From: Coriobacteriia bacterium
GTDB lineage: Bacteria; Actinomycetota; Coriobacteriia; Anaerosomatales; Anaerosomataceae
Assembly: GCA_016933785.1 (NCBI GenBank)
Contig: JAFGAG010000013.1
Coordinates: forward strand, 1-54,202
DNA: 54,202 bases
Reading direction: 5' to 3'
In this document: piece by piece, positions 8,985 to 15,952 of the stretch
How positions within the stretch are numbered: position 1 is the first letter of the stretch
How the letters are laid out: the number at the start of each line of letters is the position of its first letter
The notes under the pieces: generated by a model
The model's database searches: none
The model's input: only the letters and a program-made list of their open reading frames with translations
What the model was told of the DNA's origin: nothing
Made by a program: the position numbers and the translations under genes

Positions 8985-10157
8985 CTAGATGCGCGAGCCG
9001 CCCACGTAATCGCCGCTGCTCTGGATGCGTGCCGTTAGCGAGTTGATGCGCACGACGGCACCGGTGTGCGGCGCGTGGACGTAGTCACCGCCACCGATGT
9101 AGATGCCGACATGATGGACGCGTGAGGGGTCGCCATCGGTCCCGAAGAACACGAGATCACCGGGCTGAAGCTGGTCTACCTGATCAGCCGGTATATGTTG
9201 GCCCACCCGGAACTGCGACTGGCTGGTACGCGGCAGCGATACCCCGACCTGGCGATACACGTAGCACACGAGGCCGGAGCAGTCGAAGCCGCTCGGGGAG
9301 GAACCTCCCCATACGTACGGCACGCCCAGATACAGGAGTGCGACATCCACGATACTGCCGGAGACCACTCCTCCGGGTGCTGTGGCCGTGACCGGTGACC
9401 GTGAGTCGGTCTCCCCCTTGCCCGCATCACCCGACGCCGCCTCTGCAGCGCGGCGGGCCGCTGCGGCGGCGGCCGCTGCGGCTACGCGTGCGCGCTCAGC
9501 GGCAAGCTGTCGCTCGCGCTCCTCTTCCTCGGCGATCAACCTCCGGACGTCCGCATCGAGCCGTTCGACGTAACCCTGCTGCCGTGACACCTCGGCCTCG
9601 ATCGCCGCCGCACGGGCCCGGGCCTGCGTTTGAAGCGCAAGCTGCTCGGCGTGCCTGAGCTCGAGCATGCGCTCCGCAGACTCCACGCGCTGCTTCGCGT
9701 GCTGCACGGATGCCACGATCGCTGCGTCAGCCGCACTGATCCGCCGGAGCAGATCGAACCGCGTCATGAGGTCGTCGAAGCTGCGGACACCGAGGAACAC
9801 GTCCATGACGGTCATGCCGCCGTGCTTGTAGATGTTCGTGGCCCGGTCCGCCAGCACGTCCTGCGCCGATCGCAGTTGGGCCGTCGCCCGATCGAGCTCC
9901 CCGCGCGTGCTGACAATCTCGACCTCCGTCTGCTCGACGGCCTCCGTGATCGCGTTGTACTCCTCGATCCTGACCTCGAGATCCGCGCGCTTGCGTTCCA
10001 GCTCGGCCAGCGCCGAGTCCATCTCCGTCTGCTTCTGCGAGATCTCAGGAGTCGCGGGTACCGCCACGGCAGGTGAAGGGATGCACGACGCGCACAGCGC
10101 AAGGGAAAGGGAGAGTGATGCGATCATGCGAACGTGCTGTCCGCTGGCGGGAAACAT
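8985..10157 (-). CDS. Secreted NlpC/P60 peptidoglycan endopeptidase with PcsB-like coiled coil
   Basis: A 390-aa secreted wall hydrolase. ATG at 10157 follows GGAGGT by 4 bases. A signal peptide covers about residues 1-30 (ends near PAVAVPA). A long coiled coil (about 40-235) resembles the regulatory domain of RipA/CwlO/PcsB, followed by an Ala/Arg/Glu-rich linker. The C-terminal NlpC/P60 domain (about 267-390) has FDCSGLV with nucleophile Cys293, His349 in HHVGIYIG and His361 in HAPHTG. Expected to cut D-gamma-Glu-diaminopimelate peptides, with the coiled coil as an activity switch. It is divergent from the RlpA-like gene at 10305, which carries a similar coiled coil. Confidence 0.9.
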   Translation of the reverse strand: MFPASGQHVRMIASLSLSLALCASCIPSPAVAVPATPEISQKQTEMDSALAELERKRADLEVRIEEYNAITEAVEQTEVEIVSTRGELDRATAQLRSAQDVLADRATNIYKHGGMTVMDVFLGVRSFDDLMTRFDLLRRISAADAAIVASVQHAKQRVESAERMLELRHAEQLALQTQARARAAAIEAEVSRQQGYVERLDADVRRLIAEEEERERQLAAERARVAAAAAAAAARRAAEAASGDAGKGETDSRSPVTATAPGGVVSGSIVDVALLYLGVPYVWGGSSPSGFDCSGLVCYVYRQVGVSLPRTSQSQFRVGQHIPADQVDQLQPGDLVFFGTDGDPSRVHHVGIYIGGGDYVHAPHTGAVVRINSLTARIQSSGDYVGGSRI

Positions 10158-10234
10158 GGTACCTCCGAGCTGCGTCAGACTGGTGTGTCGAGAGGTCCGG
10201 AGCCGGCGCGCCATCGCCGTATCCACCGAGAAAT

Positions 10235-10240
10235 ACTATA
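10235..10240 (-). promoter_or_regulatory. Putative extended -10 of the NlpC/P60 gene
   Basis: Minus strand reads TGG TATAGT, a strong extended -10; the -35 is poor. Predicted start is near 10228, about 70 bases upstream of the ATG. It lies back to back with the rlpA-like promoter in the 147-base divergent gap. Confidence 0.5.
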
Positions 10241-10260
10241 CCACAGGGACGGCACTCGTT

Positions 10261-10289
10261 TTGATACAGTACGTGGTGTACGGTATCCG
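10261..10289 (+). promoter_or_regulatory. Putative promoter of the RlpA-like gene
   Basis: TTGATA at 10261-10266 and TATCCG at 10284-10289, separated by 17 bases. The predicted start leaves a leader under 12 bases, just enough for the GGAG at 10297-10300, so this is only a moderate call. Confidence 0.35.
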
Positions 10290-10304
10290 GCAGTTCGGAG
10301 TCTG

Positions 10305-11411
10305 ATGCGTCTCAGTGGCACGATACCGCGCCGCACAGCCGCGCTTCTTCTTGCAGTGACCGCGACGATGGCGTTCTCATCGGCTGCCGCGGCCAACCCC
10401 CCAGACGGCTCGTCCCAGCCGTCCCCGCCACTCGCGGGCCTCTCTGCCGAGGCCGAGGCGATCCGCGCCGAGATCGATGCAGCTACTGCACGCGCCGTGG
10501 CCATCGAAGAAGAGATCGCGGCGGTGGAGGCAGACCAGCGGGCCCTCGACGAGCGCCTCGCGGTAACCGCAGGCCGCATCGTCGCCCAGCGTGAAGCGGT
10601 CGCCCAGGCAGAGGCGCGCCTCACCGAGGCGGAGGCGCGATACCGCAAACACCTCATCGAGGTCTACAAGCGCGGCGACTTCGATCCGCTCAGCGTCTTG
10701 CTGAACGCTAACACGCTGCCCGAACTGTTCTCACGCGCGGATGCGCTTTCACGAATCGCCGAGGACGACAACCAGGTCGTGGCCGATCTGAACATCGCCA
10801 GCGCGGACGCGCGTTACAGACAGACGCAGCTCGAGGAGATACTCTCCCAGGACCGCGCGCTCCGAGTCGAACAACAGTCCCGGCACGAGCGCCTCACTGC
10901 ACTTCTGGCGGAGCAGCAGACGGCGATCGCCCAGCTCTCCGAGGAGGAGCGCGAAGTGCTCGCCCGCGTCCAGGCGCTCACCGCGCAGGTCCGGGCCCAG
11001 TGGGCGGACTCATCGCTCCCCTCGGGTACCGACATCGCACGTGCCACCGCGACCGTGGACACCCACCCGGGGTTGCTGTACATAGTCTCCGCCTACATGC
11101 CGCGCGAGTTCCGCTCCACCGGTGAGACATACGCGGCGGTCTGCAGTTGGTACGGACCCGGCTTCCACGGCAGGACGACCGCGTCTGGCCAGGTCTTCAA
11201 CCAGGACGATCTCACCTGCGCCTCGAGGACCCTACCCTTCGGAACCGTCCTCGCTCTCACGCGCGGCTCGCGCCGGGTCATCGTGTACGTCAACGACCGG
11301 GGCCCGTTCATAGCAGGCCGCGACCTCGATCTCTCGAAGGCCGCGGCAGCTGCACTTGGTTTCTCGGGTGTCGAGACCGTCCAGGTGGAGGTCGTCACCG
11401 CCGTCCGGTAG
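10305..11411 (+). CDS. Secreted RlpA-like double-psi beta-barrel protein with coiled coil
   Basis: A 368-aa secreted protein. The ATG at 10305 has GGAG 4 bases upstream and opens a signal peptide (about residues 1-28, ending SAAAANPP). A coiled coil (about 35-240) resembles the PcsB/CwlO type. The C-terminal RlpA-like barrel (about 280-365) has SWYGPGFHGRTTASG, TLPFGT and VNDRGPF, with Asp in NDRGP as the expected catalytic residue of lytic-transglycosylase-type RlpA. Likely remodels peptidoglycan; whether it cuts glycan or only binds it is not shown. Same architecture logic as the divergent NlpC/P60 gene, with a different effector domain. Confidence 0.85.
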   Translation: MRLSGTIPRRTAALLLAVTATMAFSSAAAANPPDGSSQPSPPLAGLSAEAEAIRAEIDAATARAVAIEEEIAAVEADQRALDERLAVTAGRIVAQREAVAQAEARLTEAEARYRKHLIEVYKRGDFDPLSVLLNANTLPELFSRADALSRIAEDDNQVVADLNIASADARYRQTQLEEILSQDRALRVEQQSRHERLTALLAEQQTAIAQLSEEEREVLARVQALTAQVRAQWADSSLPSGTDIARATATVDTHPGLLYIVSAYMPREFRSTGETYAAVCSWYGPGFHGRTTASGQVFNQDDLTCASRTLPFGTVLALTRGSRRVIVYVNDRGPFIAGRDLDLSKAAAAALGFSGVETVQVEVVTAVR

Positions 11412-11420
11412 ACGGGTCGC

Positions 11421-11936
11421 CTACTGCACGTGGATGAGCGTGACGATCTTCGGGTCGCCGAGTTTCTCCCGACCACCGAGGAAGTCGAGTTCCAGCAGGA
11501 ACGCGAACCCGGCCACCTCGGCACCCATCGTCGTCACCAGCGCCGCCTTCGCGGCCGCCGTACCACCCGTCGCAAGCACATCGTCCACGATCAGCACGAC
11601 GTCACCGGGCACGACCGCATCCGTGTGCACCTCGAGTGAGTCGGTGCCGTACTCGAGCTCGTAGCTGTGAGACGTCGTCGTCCATGGCAGCTTGCCCGGC
11701 TTGCGGGCGGGAACGAATCCCGCGCCAAGGCGATACGCGAGCGCTCCACCGAAGATGAAGCCACGCGCCTCCGCTCCCATCACCTTGGTCACGCCCGAGT
11801 CGGCGTACTCGTCAGCGATCGTATCAATCGCTGCCTTGAATCCTTCGGGGCTCGCAAGCAGGGGCGTGATGTCCTTGAAGACGATGCCCTCCTTGGGGAA
11901 GTCCTTGATGTCTCTGATGTACTGCTCGAGATCCAC
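11421..11936 (-). CDS. apt: Adenine phosphoribosyltransferase
   Basis: A 171-aa type I phosphoribosyltransferase converting adenine + PRPP to AMP. The PRPP loop VDDVLATGGT is at 117-126, and ARKPGKLPW is the Apt-specific flexible loop. GTG start at 11936 with AAGGAG 6 bases upstream. It ends 9 bases from the convergent RlpA-like gene and follows the K+ channel gene by 62 bases, so may be co-transcribed with hpt: both salvage enzymes are in one run. Confidence 0.95.
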   Translation of the reverse strand: MDLEQYIRDIKDFPKEGIVFKDITPLLASPEGFKAAIDTIADEYADSGVTKVMGAEARGFIFGGALAYRLGAGFVPARKPGKLPWTTTSHSYELEYGTDSLEVHTDAVVPGDVVLIVDDVLATGGTAAAKAALVTTMGAEVAGFAFLLELDFLGGREKLGDPKIVTLIHVQ

Positions 11937-11998
11937 GCTGTGCTCCTTACTCTCATCGACGACAGCCCGGGCCGGACCGCCGGTATCGACAGCTATGA

Positions 11999-12979
11999 CT
12001 ACAGTAACGCGCCAAGCGCATCGAGCTGTGCTCGCGTTCCAAATGCTACCAGGTGGTCCCCCGGGGCGAGCACGCGATCAGCGGACGGGTTGCTGTCCGT
12101 CACGCCTCCGCGCGCTACGGCCATGATGTACGCGCCGGTAACGTCCCTCACCCGCGCCGCACGGATCGACCGTCCCGCCAGACTCGACCCCTCGCCCACC
12201 TGGAACGTGTCGAGCCGGTACTCGACCCCCTCGCTGTGGCTCACCAGCTCCAGATAGTCGCTCACAAACGGGTCGAGAACGCTCGAGGCCATGCGACGTC
12301 CACCGATCACGTTGGGCGTGATCACTCGATCCGCTCCGGCGCGCAGGATCTTCGACTCCGAAGTGATCGATGACGAGCGTGCGACGATGAACAGATCGGG
12401 ATTCATCCCGCGGGCGGTCATCGCGACGAACAGGTTGTCGGCGTCGGTGTCGAGCGCGGTCACGAGCCCCTTGGCCCGTGTGAGTCCGGCCGCCTCGAGC
12501 GTCTCCTCGCTGGTGGCGTCACCGCTTATGTAGAGCCAACCGTGTTCGGTGGCCTCGGCCTCGCAGTCGTCACAGCGATCGATCACAACGAACGGTACGC
12601 CCTGCTCGTCGAACGAGGCACAGACCACGGATCCCACGCGCCCCATACCGGCCACGATGTAGTGCCCGGACAACGTCCCGATACGCTTTGCCATGCGGCG
12701 TCCCTCCACAAGGTCGGTCAGCTGGCCTTCGATCATGAACTCCGCGAGCACGCCCACCGAGTAGGCGATGCCACCGACACCAGCGAACACCATCGCGATC
12801 GTGAACACCTGGCCGATGGGTGAGAGCTCGGCGACCTCCCTGAATCCGACGGTCGCCACGGTGATCACCGTCATATACAGACTGTCCAGTAAGTTCCAGC
12901 CCTCGATCGTCATGTAACCGGCCGTCCCCATGATGAGAACCGCCAGGAGCAGCAGCGCGGCTATGACGGGACGCTTCAC
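11999..12979 (-). CDS. Two-TM potassium channel with RCK (TrkA-N/TrkA-C) regulatory domains
   Basis: A 326-aa channel subunit. Two membrane helices (about 5-27 and 57-80) flank a pore loop with the filter TVGF (TVATVGFREV). A Rossmann RCK domain follows, with GMGRVG near 115-120 as nucleotide-binding glycines, then a TrkA-C domain from about residue 235. Expected to form a gated K+ channel controlled by a nucleotide, dinucleotide or ion. The GTG start overlaps the hpt stop as GTGA. Its ligand is not evident; cyclic dinucleotides are possible for TrkA-C domains, but that is speculation. Confidence 0.9.
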   Translation of the reverse strand: MKRPVIAALLLLAVLIMGTAGYMTIEGWNLLDSLYMTVITVATVGFREVAELSPIGQVFTIAMVFAGVGGIAYSVGVLAEFMIEGQLTDLVEGRRMAKRIGTLSGHYIVAGMGRVGSVVCASFDEQGVPFVVIDRCDDCEAEATEHGWLYISGDATSEETLEAAGLTRAKGLVTALDTDADNLFVAMTARGMNPDLFIVARSSSITSESKILRAGADRVITPNVIGGRRMASSVLDPFVSDYLELVSHSEGVEYRLDTFQVGEGSSLAGRSIRAARVRDVTGAYIMAVARGGVTDSNPSADRVLAPGDHLVAFGTRAQLDALGALL

Positions 12980-13527
12980 GGCCGGTCCCAGATCTCGTCG
13001 TGCAGGGTGGCGACGTAGGGTAGTGTCCGCCAGAGACCGTCGAGGTCGAGGCCGTAGCCGACGAGGAAACGATCGGGTACCGAGAATCCCCGGTACTCGA
13101 TGGGGAGGTCCGCCAGGCGGCGCGCGTCCTTGTCGAGCAGCGTACAGACCGATACGCTCGCCGGCTTGCGCTGCCGCAGTACCCGCAAGAGGTAGCTCAG
13201 CGTAAGACCTGTGTCGATGATGTCCTCGACCACCAGCACGTCACGCCCCTCGATGGAATCGTCCAGGTCCTTGGTTATGCGCACCGATCCCTCCGCACCG
13301 GGACCGTATGACGAGATCGCCATGAAGTCCACGGTCAGCGGAAGCTCTATCGCGCGACACAGGTCCGCAAGGAACATCGTCCCGCCCTTGAGCACGGTGA
13401 TGAGCGCAAGGTCGCGCCCCTCATAGTCCCTTGTGATCTCCGAACCGATGCGGCGTACCGCAGCCTGGATATCCTCGCTTGTATGCAGGACGCGGTCGAT
13501 CCTGGGATCGGGGTGTGTGACGCTCAT
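12976..13527 (-). CDS. hpt: Hypoxanthine phosphoribosyltransferase
   Basis: A 183-aa purine-salvage enzyme making IMP/GMP from hypoxanthine/guanine and PRPP. PRPP loop EDIIDTGLT at 101-109, active-site VLKGG near 45-49, and the C-terminal DRFLVGYGLD are all standard. ATG at 13527 overlaps the upstream stop (ATGA); a GGAGGAG SD lies 7 bases upstream within the previous gene. Confidence 0.95.
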   Translation of the reverse strand: MSVTHPDPRIDRVLHTSEDIQAAVRRIGSEITRDYEGRDLALITVLKGGTMFLADLCRAIELPLTVDFMAISSYGPGAEGSVRITKDLDDSIEGRDVLVVEDIIDTGLTLSYLLRVLRQRKPASVSVCTLLDKDARRLADLPIEYRGFSVPDRFLVGYGLDLDGLWRTLPYVATLHDEIWDRP

Positions 13528-14003
13528 GCGCCCTCTCCTCCGTCCGCGTCGTTCCCGCTCGGGCGCTGCGTGTCCGCGGCGAACGGTGCGGCCTCCAGCC
13601 CTCCCCCCTCGGCATGGTCGCGAGAGCGCACCGGGATACCGAACTTGAACAACAGCTTCCTGAAATCCTTCTGGTACAGGATCTTGATGTTCACATCCGG
13701 ATAGAGCTCCTTCAAGCGCCGCACCTTGCGGTTCTTCTTGGTGACGAGCTTCTGGCTCATGGTGGTGAGCTCGATGTAGAGATCGAACTCGGGCAAGTAG
13801 AAGTCCGGTGCGAACGAAGCCAGCACCATACCGTGGCGATCCCACTCCAGCGGGAACGTGGTGGGCTCGTACTCCCAGGCGATCTGGTAGAAGTCGAGGA
13901 TCTGCGCCGCCACCCGCTCGCTCGGATGCGCGAACTCGATGGCTGCCACACGCTCCGACACTGGCAGATCCATGTCGGGCTGCTCGGATAGCTCGTCCGT
14001 CAT
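13524..14003 (-). CDS. Putative PD-(D/E)XK-fold protein (Vsr/TnsA-like), function unknown
   Basis: A 159-aa protein not recognised by name. The arrangement resembles a small restriction-type nuclease: a helix with HPSE (Glu29), then EYEPTTFPL, then SFAPDFYLP (Pro66-Asp67) and YIELTT (Glu78), followed by a Lys-rich helix (KLVTKKNRKVRRLKELYP) and a beta strand NIKILYQ. The usual Lys of the ExK signature is replaced: Glu-Leu-Thr, with Gln84-Lys85 just after. This may be an inactive or altered site. The tail after residue 130 is low complexity. It is coupled to hpt by ATGA and to the MerR gene by a 3-base gap, so it is part of this operon. No clear SD before the ATG. Confidence 0.65.
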   Translation of the reverse strand: MTDELSEQPDMDLPVSERVAAIEFAHPSERVAAQILDFYQIAWEYEPTTFPLEWDRHGMVLASFAPDFYLPEFDLYIELTTMSQKLVTKKNRKVRRLKELYPDVNIKILYQKDFRKLLFKFGIPVRSRDHAEGGGLEAAPFAADTQRPSGNDADGGEGA

Positions 14004-14006
14004 CGC

Positions 14007-14717
14007 TTAACTGGCATCCTCGAACAGCCGGCCGACGGCACGGCGCAACATGTGCTGTTTGAGCGCCGCCGAGCCCTTCTCCAGCTCGCCGAGCGTCTCC
14101 AGGAGCTTCTGCCGGGCCTCGGGCGTGCGGTGACGCATCGCCGGCATGAGGATCTGCTGGAAGAACGTCGCCTCGCGCTCGGCGAACGCCTCGTACATGC
14201 GGAGGTGGCGCGGCTCGATGCCGAACTTCCGCAGATCCCAACACGTGTGCGCGATCGCGACGTCGGGACCGGCGAGCTCCTCACCCGCTTCACCCTTCAC
14301 GAGCGATACGATGCTGTAGGACGCCAGCTCCCGGATAAACACCGACGGAAGTCCCAGCACCTCCTGCGAACGATCGACAGGCACCGTCTCGGCGTCTTCG
14401 AACGGGAGCGACATCGGCTCGGCGCGCTCGATTGTAGGCCGAAGCTCGACAGGCACCTTTCCTTTGTCCAGGTCGTCGAGCTTCTCCCGGATGACCGCTA
14501 GCGGCATGAAGTGCTCTTTCTGGAGCCGCAAGACCAGCTCGAGACGCTGCACGTCGGTAGGGCGATACTTCCGATACCCACCGGGAGTCCGCTCCGGCGA
14601 GATGAGCCGTTCGTCTTCCAGGTAACGCACCTTGGAGATGGTGAGGTCACTGTAGGTGTCGGAAAGGCTCTCGACGACCTCGCCGATCGTCATGTAATCA
14701 CGGAGTCGCGGCGCCAT
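14007..14717 (-). CDS. MerR-family regulator, FtsR/Rv1828-like
   Basis: A 236-aa protein. The N-terminal MerR-type winged helix-turn-helix spans about 9-75 (MTIGEVVESL, SKVRYLEDERLISPERTPGGYRKY). The large C-terminal part lacks the cysteines of metal-sensing MerR proteins, which fits the FtsR/Rv1828 group. In other actinobacteria this regulator lies next to the GarA/OdhI FHA gene, as here; FtsR controls ftsZ in Corynebacterium (established knowledge). ATG directly follows the FHA stop (TAG ATG). Target genes here are unknown. Confidence 0.8.
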   Translation of the reverse strand: MAPRLRDYMTIGEVVESLSDTYSDLTISKVRYLEDERLISPERTPGGYRKYRPTDVQRLELVLRLQKEHFMPLAVIREKLDDLDKGKVPVELRPTIERAEPMSLPFEDAETVPVDRSQEVLGLPSVFIRELASYSIVSLVKGEAGEELAGPDVAIAHTCWDLRKFGIEPRHLRMYEAFAEREATFFQQILMPAMRHRTPEARQKLLETLGELEKGSAALKQHMLRRAVGRLFEDAS

Positions 14718-15170
14718 CTAGGATGGACCCCCTCCCGTGACGAACACCATCTGGAAACGTCCGACCTGCACAGAATCGCCACTCGTCAGTCGCGCCTCGT
14801 CGACCACCTCGTTGTTGACGTACGTGCCGTTGAGGGAGCCGGTGTCCTTGATGGTCACGGTCCCTCCATCGATGCTTAGACGCGCGTGGGTGCGGGACAC
14901 CGTGACATCGTTCAGGAAGATGTCGCTCTCCGGATCGCGACCGATGGTGACCTCAGACTGCTCGAGGTAGAAGCGCTCCCCCACCTCGACGCCCTTTCTC
15001 ACGATGAGCACGGGGACGTCGCTCACGCCAACGTCGGTGACGTACGCCGGCGCAGACGGTTCGCTTACCGCTTCGAACGACGCCGTCGCACCCTCGACGC
15101 GAGCCCCGCACGCGGGACACTCCGCATCATGCGACGTGACCTCGGCGCCACACTCCGGGCACTGGTCCAT
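14718..15170 (-). CDS. GarA/OdhI-like FHA-domain protein with N-terminal zinc ribbon
   Basis: A 150-aa protein. Residues about 1-25 form a zinc-ribbon (CPECG and CPACG pairs). Residues about 55-145 form an FHA domain: VTIGRDPESDIFLNDVTVSR, RTHARL and GSLNGTYVN are very close to mycobacterial GarA and corynebacterial OdhI, which bind and inhibit 2-oxoglutarate dehydrogenase and regulate glutamate metabolism. Those relatives have a phosphorylatable Thr motif at the N-terminus; here the zinc ribbon takes that place. ATG at 15170 has AGGAG 8 bases upstream. The adjacent MerR gene supports orthology. Confidence 0.82.
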   Translation of the reverse strand: MDQCPECGAEVTSHDAECPACGARVEGATASFEAVSEPSAPAYVTDVGVSDVPVLIVRKGVEVGERFYLEQSEVTIGRDPESDIFLNDVTVSRTHARLSIDGGTVTIKDTGSLNGTYVNNEVVDEARLTSGDSVQVGRFQMVFVTGGGPS

Positions 15171-15212
15171 GGTCACCACTCCTGCCGTTAGCACCCACGA
15201 GCACGCACGCTC

Positions 15213-15473
15213 TTAGTCGAGCAGACCGAACTCCTGGCTCTTGAACGACTCGGCGATTTGCACCTCGAGGGCCGAGAGGACCTCGGGGTTCTCGAGCACC
15301 TTGATGAGACGCTCCTGGCTCAGACGATTCTTCACATAGGGGTCGTCAAGCGCCTCGGTGAGCTTGCGACCACTGCGCACCTCACGGATGACGTACTCGA
15401 CGACACGCTCCTCCACGCCATCGACCGCGATCTCGTTGAGGAACTCATGGATCTTGTCTGCAACGCTTGCCAC
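15213..15473 (-). CDS. Conserved-looking 86-aa acidic helical protein, unknown function
   Basis: A small soluble, largely helical protein, charged throughout, with no cysteines, no signal peptide and no motif that I recognise. The GTG start at 15473 has GGAGG 5 bases upstream. It lies between the RsiG-like gene and the FHA gene in the same operon, with gaps of about 42 bases each side. Good SD, codon use like its neighbours and tight context support a real gene. Confidence 0.7.
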   Translation of the reverse strand: MASVADKIHEFLNEIAVDGVEERVVEYVIREVRSGRKLTEALDDPYVKNRLSQERLIKVLENPEVLSALEVQIAESFKSQEFGLLD

Positions 15474-15515
15474 GCGGGCCTCCTTCACATGACCGGGGCG
15501 CAGGTTCGCCCGGCC

Positions 15516-15836
15516 TTACCCGTCCAGGTCGTCGTCATCGTAATCCGAGTCATCGGTCACGTCGTACCGCGAAATACCCCGCAGGTCGTTTGCGAGGATC
15601 TCGATCAACCGATCGATGTCGCTGCCAGAAACGACGCCTTTGCCGTGCGTGCGGTCATCCTTCAGACGGCGCACGAGTTCGGCACGAAGTATGTCGATCT
15701 TGCCGTGCAGTACGCGGCGGCGGTAGCTTACCTTCTGCTCCTCCTCGTACAGCTCATCAAGAAGTTCTCGCAGCTCATCAACGGTACGGTCGCCCAAATT
15801 GAGCAGTGCGTCGTCCGATGCATGTCGATCCCCCAC
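15516..15836 (-). CDS. RsiG-like anti-sigma factor (c-di-GMP-binding coiled-coil family)
   Basis: A 106-aa helical protein. The first long helix carries E33-x3-S37-x2-R40-x3-H44-x3-D48 within KVSYRRRVLHGKIDILRAEL. RsiG, the anti-sigma factor of WhiG in Streptomyces, binds c-di-GMP through E-x3-S-x2-R-x3-Q-x3-D; this protein matches every position except Gln to His. Streptomyces RsiG has two copies of the motif, while Rubrobacter RsiG has one and acts as a homodimer; here only one is seen. The tail is acidic (DDSDYDDDDLDG). GTG at 15836 has GGAGG 8 bases upstream. First gene of the operon. A cognate sigma factor is not in this window. The call rests on motif reading alone. Confidence 0.6.
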   Translation of the reverse strand: MGDRHASDDALLNLGDRTVDELRELLDELYEEEQKVSYRRRVLHGKIDILRAELVRRLKDDRTHGKGVVSGSDIDRLIEILANDLRGISRYDVTDDSDYDDDDLDG

Positions 15837-15882
15837 CGGTCCCACCTCCACAGAAACGAAGCACCTGCCATGGCTCGTCCAG

Positions 15883-15888
15883 ATTGTA
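15883..15888 (-). promoter_or_regulatory. Putative extended -10 of the rsiG-like/FHA/MerR operon
   Basis: Minus strand reads TGC TACAAT. The predicted start is near 15876, giving a leader of about 40 bases. It lies in the 116-base gap after the lipoyl-transferase gene; no convincing -35 was seen. The rest of the gap holds nothing I recognise. Confidence 0.45.
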
Positions 15889-15952
15889 GCAGACGAGACC
15901 GACATCACGGGCTCTACCTCGACTCGAAGTCCAGGCCCGGCCGCCCGTGCCG

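Noticed and set aside
10158-10304. Possible c-di-AMP (ydaO-type) riboswitch before the wall-hydrolase genes
   Set aside because: Such elements are common before NlpC/P60 and RlpA genes in actinobacteria, but the leaders here are about 70 and under 12 bases, too short, and conserved aptamer blocks were not found. The M23 leader (38362-38497) was also checked without a match.
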